Shown: one piece after another, positions 1-8,244 of the stretch
Layout of the letters: each line of letters starts with the position of its first letter
How positions within the stretch are numbered: position 1 is the first letter of the stretch
Assembly (NCBI GenBank): GCA_905235705.1
Contig: CAJOML010000004.1
Location: 1-36,003, forward strand
DNA length: 36,003 bases
Direction: 5' to 3'
DNA from: an uncultured Bacilli bacterium
GTDB lineage: Bacteria; Bacillota_I; Bacilli_A; RFN20; CAG-826
The notes under the pieces: model-generated
What the model was told of the DNA's origin: nothing
The model's database searches: none
The model's input: only the letters and a program-made list of their open reading frames with translations
Position numbers and translations under genes: made by a program

Positions 1-34
1 AAGCGTTCAGAATCGAACTAGCAGCTCAAATATA

Positions 35-62
35 ACAAAAAATGAGGATTTCTCCCCATTTC
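35..62 (-). terminator. Intrinsic terminator downstream of tRNA-Thr
   Basis: Minus strand reads AAATGGGG-AGAAAT-CCTCATTT followed by a T-rich tail; stem at 40-47/54-61 with one G-U pair that is allowed only on the minus strand. Confidence 0.6.
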
Positions 63-110
63 TTGCGCTTTTTTATCGTAAACCTTTGTATCAAGGCATG
101 TATACGATTA

Positions 111-186
111 TGGTGCCGGCTAGGGGAATCGAACCTCTAACCTACGGTTTACGATACCGTTGCTCTGCCAATTGAGCTAAGCCGGC
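111..186 (-). tRNA. tRNA-Thr (anticodon CGU), CCA encoded
   Basis: Reverse complement GCCGGCT-TA-GCTC...ACGGT-ATCGTAA-ACCGT...AGCCGGC-A-CCA gives a full cloverleaf. Confidence 0.93.
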
Positions 187-229
187 GCTGCGGGTATAAA
201 TATAAACTTACCCGCGAGTTTTGTGAAGA

Positions 230-2938
230 CTAAGACTTCTTTGCCTTGATCTTTTTCTTAATCCAAAGGCACAAAGCGACAATCTCGTGCACATATAAAG
301 GAGACAAGGCAAGAAGGAAGACCCAAAGATAATCGATCGGATCCTTATGGAGGGCGTAGACCTTGAAAACGTTATTAAGCCCCGGCGTCTCGATGACAAG
401 GAATTGGAGACCCATGCCAAGGAAGAAGGAGAGCCAAAGCATCCAGTTCTTATTCTTAACAACCATAAGGACGCTCTTCTTGGTGTTGATCATGCCAAGC
501 ATATGGAAGAGTTCGGAGAAGGATAAGACACAGAAGGCCATAGATTGGGCAACGGCGAGATGGGTGGGGTCGGCATAATAGGCATATAAGTCGGTTAAGG
601 CGAAATTCCCTGCTTGCCATGCATTGATCAAGAAGGCAAAGATGGTAGCTAAGCCAACGAGAATGCCATAGCCAAAGACAATGGCAATTCCACCATGGGC
701 GAACAAGGATTCTTTGGCATCACGAGGTTGTTCGTTCATGATGTCATCGGGTTTCTTATCCATGCCTAGGGCAATGGCGGGAAGAGAGTCGGTGATGAGG
801 TTAACCCAAAGCAAGTGGATTGCGATAAGAGGGGAGGGCAAACCCATAACGGCGGCAACGAACATGCAAACGACTTCGCCGATGTTAGAAGAAAGGAGGA
901 AGAGGATCGTCTTTCTGATGTTGAAATAGATGCCACGTCCTTCCTCAACCGCTTTTTCGATGGAAGCGAAGTTATCATCGGTCAAGACCATGTCGGCAGC
1001 GCCTTTTGCAACATCGGTGCCGGTGATACCCATGGCAATACCGATATCGGCGGCTTTTAACGAGGGTGCGTCATTGACGCCATCGCCCGTCATCGCGGCG
1101 ATAAAGCCGTTGGCCTTAATCGCTTTAACGATTTGGACTTTATTTTGCGGGGAGACTCGGGCAAATACGCGTGTGGTTTTGACTTTTTCTTTTAGTTCTT
1201 CTTCCGAGCAAGCATCGATTTCGGCGCCGGTCATGACTTGGTTAGTATCGGTGGCGATACCAAGTTCTTTGGCGATGGCAAAGGCGGTGTCTTTGTGATC
1301 GCCGGTAATCATGATGGTGGTAATTCCGGCTTTCTTCAATGTGGCAACGGCAGGTTTGGCGGCGGGGCGAGGTGGGTCGACCATACCGACTAAACCAATA
1401 AAGGTGAGGTTTTCTTCTTTAAGTTCGCTTCTTTCGGCGCAGGCTAAGGACAAGACGCGGAGAGCATCGGAAGCCATCTTGGAGGAGGCTTCCATGATAT
1501 CTTTTTTATCCTTTTCGGTGATGGGACGGACTTTGCCACCTTCTAAGATATGGGTGGTATGTTCAAGTAAACGGTCAAGCGCGCCTTTGGTATAACCGAT
1601 TCTCTTTTCCCCGTCTTGATGGAGGGTAGACATCATCTTCCTCACCGAATCGAATGGAAGTTCATCGACACGGGGATAGCTTTCTTGAAGCTTGGATTTA
1701 GGCATGCCAAGCTTTGCGGCATATTCGACAAGGGCGATTTCGGTGGGATCGCCATAGACGGAGCCTTCAATGGAGGCGTCGCTGCAAAGACTCATGCCGC
1801 GCGCAAGGGGGAAGAATTCTTCTTTATCGATATGTTCTTTTTCATAAACGCCAGGAACATAAGCGGCGACGACGGTCATCTTGTTTTGGGTAAGGGTGCC
1901 GGTTTTATCGGAGCAGATATAAGTAACGGCGCCAAGGGTTTCAACCGAGGCAAGCCTTCTTACGATGGTATTGACCTTGACCATCTTTGTCATGCCCATG
2001 GCTAAGACGATGGTAACAACGGCCGTCAAGCCTTCGGGGATGGCGGCAACGGCAAGGGCCACCGAATCAAGAAGAGCCTGAGCCCATTCGGTCGCGATAT
2101 TTTGATTGATAAGAGCCCAAACGATCTTGACAATCAACATGGCAATAACGATGCCAACTGTCAAAATTCCCAAGAATTTGGAGAGTTTTGCGAGGTTTTT
2201 CTGTAAAGGAGTGGATTGATCTTCGTCTTCGGAAAGCATCGAGGCGATTTGCCCGATTTGGCTTTCCATGCCGGTGGCGATAACCACGCCTTCGCCTCGT
2301 CCATAGACAACGGGGGTGGACATATAGACTTCGTTGACGCGGTCACCAACCCCGGAAGTTTGACTTAGCACGATGGAGGCATCCTTTTCAACGGGAAGGG
2401 ATTCACCAGTCAAGGAAGATTCATCGGTTTTTAAGGAGTGGGAGGTAAGCAAACGTAAGTCGGCCGGAACCGTTCTTCCTTCTTCGAGGATGACGATATC
2501 ACCGACGACAAGCTCTTCCGCTTTGACTTCGATTAATTTCCCATCGCGACGGGTTGTCGCCGTCGGGGCAGAAAGATTCTTCAATGCTTCAAGGGCCTTT
2601 TCGGCTTTCATTTCCTGGATGGTGCCGATCGTCGCATTAAGGATGACGACGCCAAAGATAATAAAGACGTCAGCCAAATCTTCGGCTCCGCCTTGGCCCG
2701 AATTCATGTTGATGATGGCAAGGACCAAAGAAATAATCGCGGCAATCGCCAAAATCCCGGTCATCGGGTCTTTGATATTGCCCCAAAAAATCTTATACCA
2801 AGGGTCTCTTTCTTTTTCTTTGAGCTTGTTAGGACCAAATTTCTCAAAACGGATTTTGGCCTCTTCTTGACTTAAGCCGGTCTTCTCATCAACGTGTAAG
2901 GCCGACAAAGTTTCTTTCGCGGATTTGTCCTCATACAT
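230..2938 (-). CDS. P-type cation-transporting ATPase (Ca2+-ATPase-like, PacL/SERCA type)
   Basis: 902 aa; ICSDKTGTLTQNKM phosphorylation motif, TGES, GDGVNDAPSLKAADIGIAMG; strong upstream SD (GGAGGTAATTT-ATG). Confidence 0.96.
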   Translation of the reverse strand: MYEDKSAKETLSALHVDEKTGLSQEEAKIRFEKFGPNKLKEKERDPWYKIFWGNIKDPMTGILAIAAIISLVLAIINMNSGQGGAEDLADVFIIFGVVILNATIGTIQEMKAEKALEALKNLSAPTATTRRDGKLIEVKAEELVVGDIVILEEGRTVPADLRLLTSHSLKTDESSLTGESLPVEKDASIVLSQTSGVGDRVNEVYMSTPVVYGRGEGVVIATGMESQIGQIASMLSEDEDQSTPLQKNLAKLSKFLGILTVGIVIAMLIVKIVWALINQNIATEWAQALLDSVALAVAAIPEGLTAVVTIVLAMGMTKMVKVNTIVRRLASVETLGAVTYICSDKTGTLTQNKMTVVAAYVPGVYEKEHIDKEEFFPLARGMSLCSDASIEGSVYGDPTEIALVEYAAKLGMPKSKLQESYPRVDELPFDSVRKMMSTLHQDGEKRIGYTKGALDRLLEHTTHILEGGKVRPITEKDKKDIMEASSKMASDALRVLSLACAERSELKEENLTFIGLVGMVDPPRPAAKPAVATLKKAGITTIMITGDHKDTAFAIAKELGIATDTNQVMTGAEIDACSEEELKEKVKTTRVFARVSPQNKVQIVKAIKANGFIAAMTGDGVNDAPSLKAADIGIAMGITGTDVAKGAADMVLTDDNFASIEKAVEEGRGIYFNIRKTILFLLSSNIGEVVCMFVAAVMGLPSPLIAIHLLWVNLITDSLPAIALGMDKKPDDIMNEQPRDAKESLFAHGGIAIVFGYGILVGLATIFAFLINAWQAGNFALTDLYAYYADPTHLAVAQSMAFCVLSFSELFHMLGMINTKKSVLMVVKNKNWMLWLSFFLGMGLQFLVIETPGLNNVFKVYALHKDPIDYLWVFLLALSPLYVHEIVALCLWIKKKIKAKKS

Positions 2939-2956
2939 AAATTACCTCCTTCAAAT

Positions 2957-3598
2957 TTATAGACGACGTAACCTTTCATAGGTAAAGGCGACGCCGACGG
3001 CGATAAGGGTTTCGGAAATAGGATTAGTTAACAAGATGATGATATTGATAGGCGAGGAAAGCAATCCAAGAAGATGGAATGAGACGATCATCGAAACGGT
3101 CGATGCCGTCAATATGCCAACGAAAATCAAATACAGGGTGCGCAATTTCTTAAAGTTGTCCCTGCGCCCAACCATATAATTAAAGGTTCCGATATATAAA
3201 GCGATCCCTACTCCGATAAGCCCGCCATAAAGGGCGAGGTAAACTAAAGTAGAGGCGATAGAACCTCCATTGCCCGAAGCAAAGATATTCCCTAATGTTA
3301 AGAAGATATCAAGGGCGCCAAAGACGCCTTCGAAAATGGCGATCACCAAGAACATATAGATACCACGGTAGGCATAATTCGAATTATTGATATTCGTGCC
3401 AAGCAATATCCCATAGGTGATAAGAAGCAAAACGAAATTGATGATTTCTCTGGGGGCGGAGCGGAAATAAGTCCATCCACTTAGAATCTCGGCGGCCACA
3501 TAAAAACCAAGGAATAAACCGAGCCCTAGCGAAATAAAGGTTATCGCCAGAATCTTATTATGATATTGGCGAAAAAAGCGTCTTAGACCTTCAAGCAT
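2957..3598 (-). CDS. Multi-pass membrane protein, function unknown
   Basis: 213 aa, several hydrophobic helices; -10-like TAGAAT 6 nt before ATG. Confidence 0.8.
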   Translation of the reverse strand: MLEGLRRFFRQYHNKILAITFISLGLGLFLGFYVAAEILSGWTYFRSAPREIINFVLLLITYGILLGTNINNSNYAYRGIYMFLVIAIFEGVFGALDIFLTLGNIFASGNGGSIASTLVYLALYGGLIGVGIALYIGTFNYMVGRRDNFKKLRTLYLIFVGILTASTVSMIVSFHLLGLLSSPINIIILLTNPISETLIAVGVAFTYERLRRL

Positions 3599-3678
3599 GG
3601 CATTATTCTAATAATGTTCTTCTCATTTTGGTAGTCTTTTCACTTGCGTCGTTTTCCTTCTTCCCTACAATTATGGCC

Positions 3679-4131
3679 ATGGTCAAACCCGTATTCACGA
3701 TTGGTCCTAGCGCCGACGCCGTCGCCATACGCATGGAAGTTTTCGTCAAAGAGCAGCACGTCGTCAACGAAATGGATGAATTCGATCCGGCTTCTTGGTC
3801 TTTGGTCCTTTATTTGGATGGCGCTGCGATGGGGACGGGCAGGATATATAAAGTCGATCCTGCCACTTATCAAGTTGGGCGGGTAGCCGTCCTTAAGCCT
3901 TATCGCCATCAAGGAGTGGGCACCTATATCATGAAATTCCTTCAGCGGAAGGCAATTGAGCTTGGGGCTAACGCTTTGTTATTACATGCCCAGGTCGATA
4001 AAATCGGGTTCTATTCCTCCTTAGGATATGTCATCGACGGGGATGGAGAGGTTTTTTATGAGGAAAATATCCCTCATGTGCATATGAAAAAGACCATCGT
4101 CAAAAAGAATCGATATAATAGGAAGCGTTAA
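3679..4131 (+). CDS. GNAT family N-acetyltransferase
   Basis: GRVAVLKPYRHQGVGTYIMKFLQRKA (Q/RxxGxG/A acetyl-CoA motif); the track start (3628) lies upstream of a promoter-like TTGCGT-16-TACAAT, so ATG 3673 or 3679 is preferred. Confidence 0.85.
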   Translation: MVKPVFTIGPSADAVAIRMEVFVKEQHVVNEMDEFDPASWSLVLYLDGAAMGTGRIYKVDPATYQVGRVAVLKPYRHQGVGTYIMKFLQRKAIELGANALLLHAQVDKIGFYSSLGYVIDGDGEVFYEENIPHVHMKKTIVKKNRYNRKR

Positions 4132-4718
4132 TGGAACAAAGCAAAAAGAAAAACATCGAACGCGGGCTTCTAGTGGCCCTCATCCTATTTGCCGCATTAC
4201 TTGGTACGGTAGCCATTTTCGCACGTGGGTTAGATGCAAATCACCAATATGCCAAATATCCGGATTTCCTCGGGCTTATCCCCTTTGCCGTTCCTTTCCC
4301 TATCTTCTTATTGCTTGAGCGTTTCTTTAATAAAGATGGCGATTATGATTTCCCCTGCGTGAGAGGAAATTATCCTAAGGCCCTAAGCCTCGCTTTCTTT
4401 GTCGAGGCGATTGCCTTAATCGGTGGGACCATATTGCTTATTTCCTTCCAAGAAGGAGGATGGTCCGTCTTAAGTTGCGGCATCTTATCCCATGTTGGGT
4501 TGCTTTTCTTCCTCGCCTATATGTTGATCCTAAATATCAAAGATAAGGAAAACCGTAACCGCGAAGATATATTCACCTTGATATTCGCTTTCGCTTTGGC
4601 CTTAAGCGGCTTCATCGTTGGCACTAGCTGCGCCTTTGCCTTAAATATCGGCTGGGGGCTATTCTATGTTTCATCCCCCTTATCGATGCTGACCCTTATT
4701 TTGAAGAAAGGTTTTTAA
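4131..4718 (+). CDS. Multi-pass membrane protein, function unknown
   Basis: 195 aa hydrophobic ORF; its start overlaps the stop of the GNAT gene. Confidence 0.8.
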   Translation: MEQSKKKNIERGLLVALILFAALLGTVAIFARGLDANHQYAKYPDFLGLIPFAVPFPIFLLLERFFNKDGDYDFPCVRGNYPKALSLAFFVEAIALIGGTILLISFQEGGWSVLSCGILSHVGLLFFLAYMLILNIKDKENRNREDIFTLIFAFALALSGFIVGTSCAFALNIGWGLFYVSSPLSMLTLILKKGF

Positions 4719-5307
4719 ACCGTTCCAAAAGATAAAGCAAGGTCAAACGGATATTGATCGGAACGATCCGGTCTTTTTCTTTTAATAAGGATGGGATTGA
4801 AGATAAGGGGTAATAACGGCAGGAAATATCTTCGAAATCTTCGAGCTTGGTTTCCGTTTGCCCCACCACTTCGCATAAAGCAACCGAGACTTCTTCATCG
4901 GATAAGCCTGAGCTAGTCGGAGATGCCGGGGCGATGATTTCGACTTTCCCGATTTTCGCCCCCGCTTCTTCCTCGGCTTCGCGCCTTGCGGCTTCTAGTT
5001 CATCCTCCTCGCCATCGATAAGCCCGGCGGCAAAAGAAGTCGTATAACCCCCTAAAGCCGGCCTGAATTGACTGGTTAAGGCAACTTCGATCTCGCCATC
5101 TTTTTGCCGATATAAGCAAAGCAAGATCCCATCTGGCTTATGATAACTATGCGTTTTTGCCCGCAATTCCCCTTTGCTTTTCCTTGAGGCGAGGAAATAA
5201 GAATAAGGTCTTTTCCCTCTTTCATCCTCGACTTCATAGACAAGGGTAAAGAAATTTAAAAAGGGGTGATTCGTTTCTTGAATGACGTCAACAAGTTTCC
5301 AGTTCAT
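4696..5307 (-). CDS. NUDIX hydrolase (ADP-ribose pyrophosphatase-like)
   Basis: Intact NUDIX box GLIDGEEDELEAARREAEEEAGA; convergent with, and overlapping, the preceding ORF. Confidence 0.88.
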   Translation of the reverse strand: MNWKLVDVIQETNHPFLNFFTLVYEVEDERGKRPYSYFLASRKSKGELRAKTHSYHKPDGILLCLYRQKDGEIEVALTSQFRPALGGYTTSFAAGLIDGEEDELEAARREAEEEAGAKIGKVEIIAPASPTSSGLSDEEVSVALCEVVGQTETKLEDFEDISCRYYPLSSIPSLLKEKDRIVPINIRLTLLYLLERFKNLSSK

Positions 5308-5361
5308 GGAAAGTATTTTATTCCTTTTGCGCTTGCCTGTCTCTTATATTAACATTTGCTC

Positions 5362-5937
5362 ATGTCACTTTACCTTACTCGCCATGGCCAAACCGATTGG
5401 AATAAAAACCAGCTCATCCAAGGACGCATTGATGTGCCCTTAAATGAAGTTGGCCTCGCCGAAGCCAAAGCGCTCGCCCTCACCTTAAAGGACGTTCGTT
5501 TGGATAAGATTATCTCTTCCCCATTGCAGAGGGCTTTAAATACGGCCAAAGCCGTCAATGAATATCATCATCTGGAAATCGAAATCGACAACCGTCTATT
5601 AGAACAATTCTATGGCGACCTAGAAGGCACCCCTAGAAGCGGTCCTATCTATCTTCACAAGCGGCAATCCATCGCTGCAAGATATCCTAACGGGGAAGGC
5701 TATTTCGATGTCGTCCACCGCATCTACTCCTTACTGGATGAAATCAAAGCCAAATATCGCGATAAAAACGTCCTTCTTGTCGCCCATGGAGGGATATCGC
5801 GCGTCATCAGGTCTTATTTCCAAGGATTTGAAAACGAGGATTTCGCCACTTTCGGCATCCCTAACTGCGGTCTTTTGAAATTTGAATTCGTCGACCGTGA
5901 TTTCCCCACCATCGTCCCTCAGGCTAAAACCGAATGA
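5362..5937 (+). CDS. Histidine phosphatase family protein (phosphoglycerate mutase-like)
   Basis: LYLTRHGQTDWNKNQLIQGRIDVPLNEVG (RHG motif) and VLLVAHGGISRVI. Confidence 0.92.
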   Translation: MSLYLTRHGQTDWNKNQLIQGRIDVPLNEVGLAEAKALALTLKDVRLDKIISSPLQRALNTAKAVNEYHHLEIEIDNRLLEQFYGDLEGTPRSGPIYLHKRQSIAARYPNGEGYFDVVHRIYSLLDEIKAKYRDKNVLLVAHGGISRVIRSYFQGFENEDFATFGIPNCGLLKFEFVDRDFPTIVPQAKTE

Positions 5938-6455
5938 ATGTAATCTAACTGGGCTATTAGCCTAGCTTTGCCTGAAGCTGAAGAAACAAATTGGCGATAT
6001 TTTCCAAATTCGTTTTTGGCAAGGGGAGTGCTTAAGCCCAAGCCTTCTTCTAGTCCTTCCTTAACTTCATAAAAAATGAAAGATATGGGGCGAAGGATAA
6101 GACTTGGCTTTTCGATTTGTTTCTCGTGATAAAGATAATATCCGAATAAGCCAAATAAAATATCCGCGTATGGGGCAAGTTTCATCATATCTTGATCCTC
6201 AGGATCATAGCCCATTAAGGGATAGCCATTCCCATCGATATCGATAAATTCGCGTTTGCTTGATAAAGAAAACAAGCAGTTTAGATAGCCGCTTAATTCC
6301 TCATCGTCAAAAGACCCAAGGTCAGGCAAATTCATTCCCGCAAGCAAAGAGGCATCTTTGGCGTTTTCTTCGCTAGCCAAGGCAAATACGGCAAAAGAAA
6401 GAGCGATATCGTGGATAAAGGAAGGATTTAAATTAACGGAAGGATTCTCATTCAT
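5919..6455 (-). CDS. Hypothetical protein
   Basis: Start placed at the MNENPS ATG (6455) because TATGAT lies exactly 6 nt upstream; the track ORF extends to 6503 through a terminator-like hairpin. Confidence 0.65.
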   Translation of the reverse strand: MNENPSVNLNPSFIHDIALSFAVFALASEENAKDASLLAGMNLPDLGSFDDEELSGYLNCLFSLSSKREFIDIDGNGYPLMGYDPEDQDMMKLAPYADILFGLFGYYLYHEKQIEKPSLILRPISFIFYEVKEGLEEGLGLSTPLAKNEFGKYRQFVSSASGKARLIAQLDYIHSVLA

Positions 6456-6468
6456 GGCTAAATCATAT

Positions 6469-6511
6469 AAAAAAGCCCCGAGATGGTTAAGGGGTAAGAC
6501 CATCTCAGAGC
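6469..6511 (-). terminator. Intrinsic terminator-like hairpin (minus strand)
   Basis: Minus strand GCTCTGAGATGGT-CTTACCCCTTA-ACCATCTCGGGGC-TTTTTT: 13-bp stem with two G-U pairs, 11-nt loop, U6 tract. Confidence 0.75.
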
Positions 6512-6720
6512 CCGTTAATTGTTACCGCAAAAGGCTTTTTTTGCAATCAAAAAATAGCGAAAAGTTTCGATAAAATCGGCATTTTTAGAAACTTAGAGGA
6601 AACCTAACATTTTTGAAAGAAGCAAAAATATCAAAAAATATCGAATTTATCTAAACGCGATTGGAAACTCTACGTTTATTTAGGGGGAAACTAAGCAATC
6701 TTAAAAAAGATAAGTAATTT

Positions 6721-7620
6721 TTAAAAATCTGGAATAAAATCTTCCAAATTCCCTTCTTTGTCATACTTCACGACCATATGAAAGGGCTTTTTCCGTTCTT
6801 GATCGAGTAAAGGAAGGAAGCGTTTGTCCCCTTCCCACATCGGCAATTCATTTAGTTTTTCTTTCTCAATCCAGGCCAGTTCACCTTCGTTACAAGGGAT
6901 TAGTTCCCCGGAAAAGGAAGTCACTTTAAATAAGAACATCCTTTCCCCGGGGTGGTCTTGGTTAATAAAGTCGATCTTCCCAAAATAAGAATATTCTTCA
7001 ACATCTAATCCGGTCTCTTCCTGGATTTCCCTTTTGAAGGCATGGATATAGCTTTCCTTACCCTCTAAATGACCGCCGACACCGATCCACTTCCCTTCGT
7101 TTTCGTCATTTTTCTTTTTATTACGGAAAATCATCAAATAGCAGCCATCTTTTTCAATATAGGCTAGTGTCGTCTTAACGGTGATGGCTTGGCATTTTTC
7201 CAGAACTTGCCTGCGATAATTCAGGGCCTCTTCGACTTTATCCGCGCAGGAGAGGATATCGCCTTCAAGCTCTTTTCCCCAAAACCGCAGGACTTTATAC
7301 CCTTGTTCGGCAAGAGTTTGGTTCACGAGTTTATCCCTAGCGATATTTCGTTTGATTTTCTCCACCCAAAAAGGGCGGTTGGAATGGAATATGGCGCTAG
7401 CTTCATCGAAATTATAGCCATGCCAAAATTCGGAATCGCAGAAAACGGCTACCTTCTCTTTTTGGAAAAGGATATTGGGGTGGCCAAAGGCCCTTTTTGA
7501 ATTGATTTGATAATGGATCCCTCGCCTCGTCAATTCCTTGCGAAGAGATAATTCTAGCCCCGTGTTCTTGCCTTTAATCGCGGCCATGGTTTTGTGAATG
7601 GTTTGCGGATCTCTTTTCAT
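6721..7620 (-). CDS. Fusion: N-terminal Vsr-like (very short patch repair) endonuclease domain plus C-terminal MutT/MutX-like NUDIX (8-oxo-dGTP diphosphatase type)
   Basis: MAAIKGKNTGLELSLRKEL...GHPNILF...VAVFCDSEFWHG...FWVEKIKRNIARDKLVNQTLAEQGYKVLRFW (Vsr), then TLAYIEKDGCYLMIFRNKKKNDENEGKWIGVGGHLEGKESYIHAFKREIQEETGL (complete NUDIX box). Confidence 0.9.
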   Translation of the reverse strand: MKRDPQTIHKTMAAIKGKNTGLELSLRKELTRRGIHYQINSKRAFGHPNILFQKEKVAVFCDSEFWHGYNFDEASAIFHSNRPFWVEKIKRNIARDKLVNQTLAEQGYKVLRFWGKELEGDILSCADKVEEALNYRRQVLEKCQAITVKTTLAYIEKDGCYLMIFRNKKKNDENEGKWIGVGGHLEGKESYIHAFKREIQEETGLDVEEYSYFGKIDFINQDHPGERMFLFKVTSFSGELIPCNEGELAWIEKEKLNELPMWEGDKRFLPLLDQERKKPFHMVVKYDKEGNLEDFIPDF

Positions 7621-7686
7621 CTTCGGATAGGGTAAAACCGAAAAAGGGCTATTTCAATCATTTCATTTTCGGATTAGTCTTTTCCC

Positions 7687-8244
7687 ATGAGCAAAATCTT
7701 GCATGCCAAAGCTAGCGACTTGCCTTCTCTAAATAAATGCTTTCGCCGCGTCCAAGGGGACATGGAAGAGAAAGGACTAGATCTTGAAATCGAGGAATCT
7801 CTTTTTGAAAAAGAAATCGAAGAAGGTCACCTTTATGTCGTCAAGGAAGGGATCCGTGTCATCGGGGCGGCTTTGGTAAGTTTTGTTGTCGAAGATGTTT
7901 TCTTCCCCCAAAGCAAAAGTCAACGCAAAGTCGTTTCTCTCCTTGATGAATTCGACTATCAAGATGAAGGGATTCTTATTTTAACCCAATTCTTTATTGA
8001 CCCCGCCTATCAACATCAAGGGGTTGGATCAATGTTATTAGAAGCCTTATCTTCCGCCTTTAAAGGCTATAGCATCCTTTTATATTTAAACAAGGAAAAC
8101 CACCCCGCGATTTCTTTCTTCCAAAAGCACGGATTCGCCAATTACGGCAATCAGTTTGAGTTTGAAATTGAAGGCAAAGAAAACATCGATTTCTTTGCAA
8201 AAAAGCCAAAAAAAGATGGACTTTGCCGAAATATAGGTTGGTAA
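7687..8244 (+). CDS. GNAT family N-acetyltransferase
   Basis: FFIDPAYQHQGVGSMLLEAL...NHPAISFFQKHGF. Confidence 0.87.
   Translation: MSKILHAKASDLPSLNKCFRRVQGDMEEKGLDLEIEESLFEKEIEEGHLYVVKEGIRVIGAALVSFVVEDVFFPQSKSQRKVVSLLDEFDYQDEGILILTQFFIDPAYQHQGVGSMLLEALSSAFKGYSILLYLNKENHPAISFFQKHGFANYGNQFEFEIEGKENIDFFAKKPKKDGLCRNIGW

Noticed and set aside
1-30. Possible tRNA fragment (TTCGATTC-like string on the minus strand)
   Set aside because: No T-stem pairing or acceptor sequence could be built; too short at the window edge.
2373-2870. 165-aa plus-strand ORF (and others at 930-1298, 1311-1595, 1616-2005)
   Set aside because: Antisense to the clearly conserved P-type ATPase; no domain or start signal of its own.
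6594-6610. Leader peptide upstream of the terminator at 6475-6511
   Set aside because: The only ATG there opens a 5-codon frame (MLGFL-stop) with no SD; no support.
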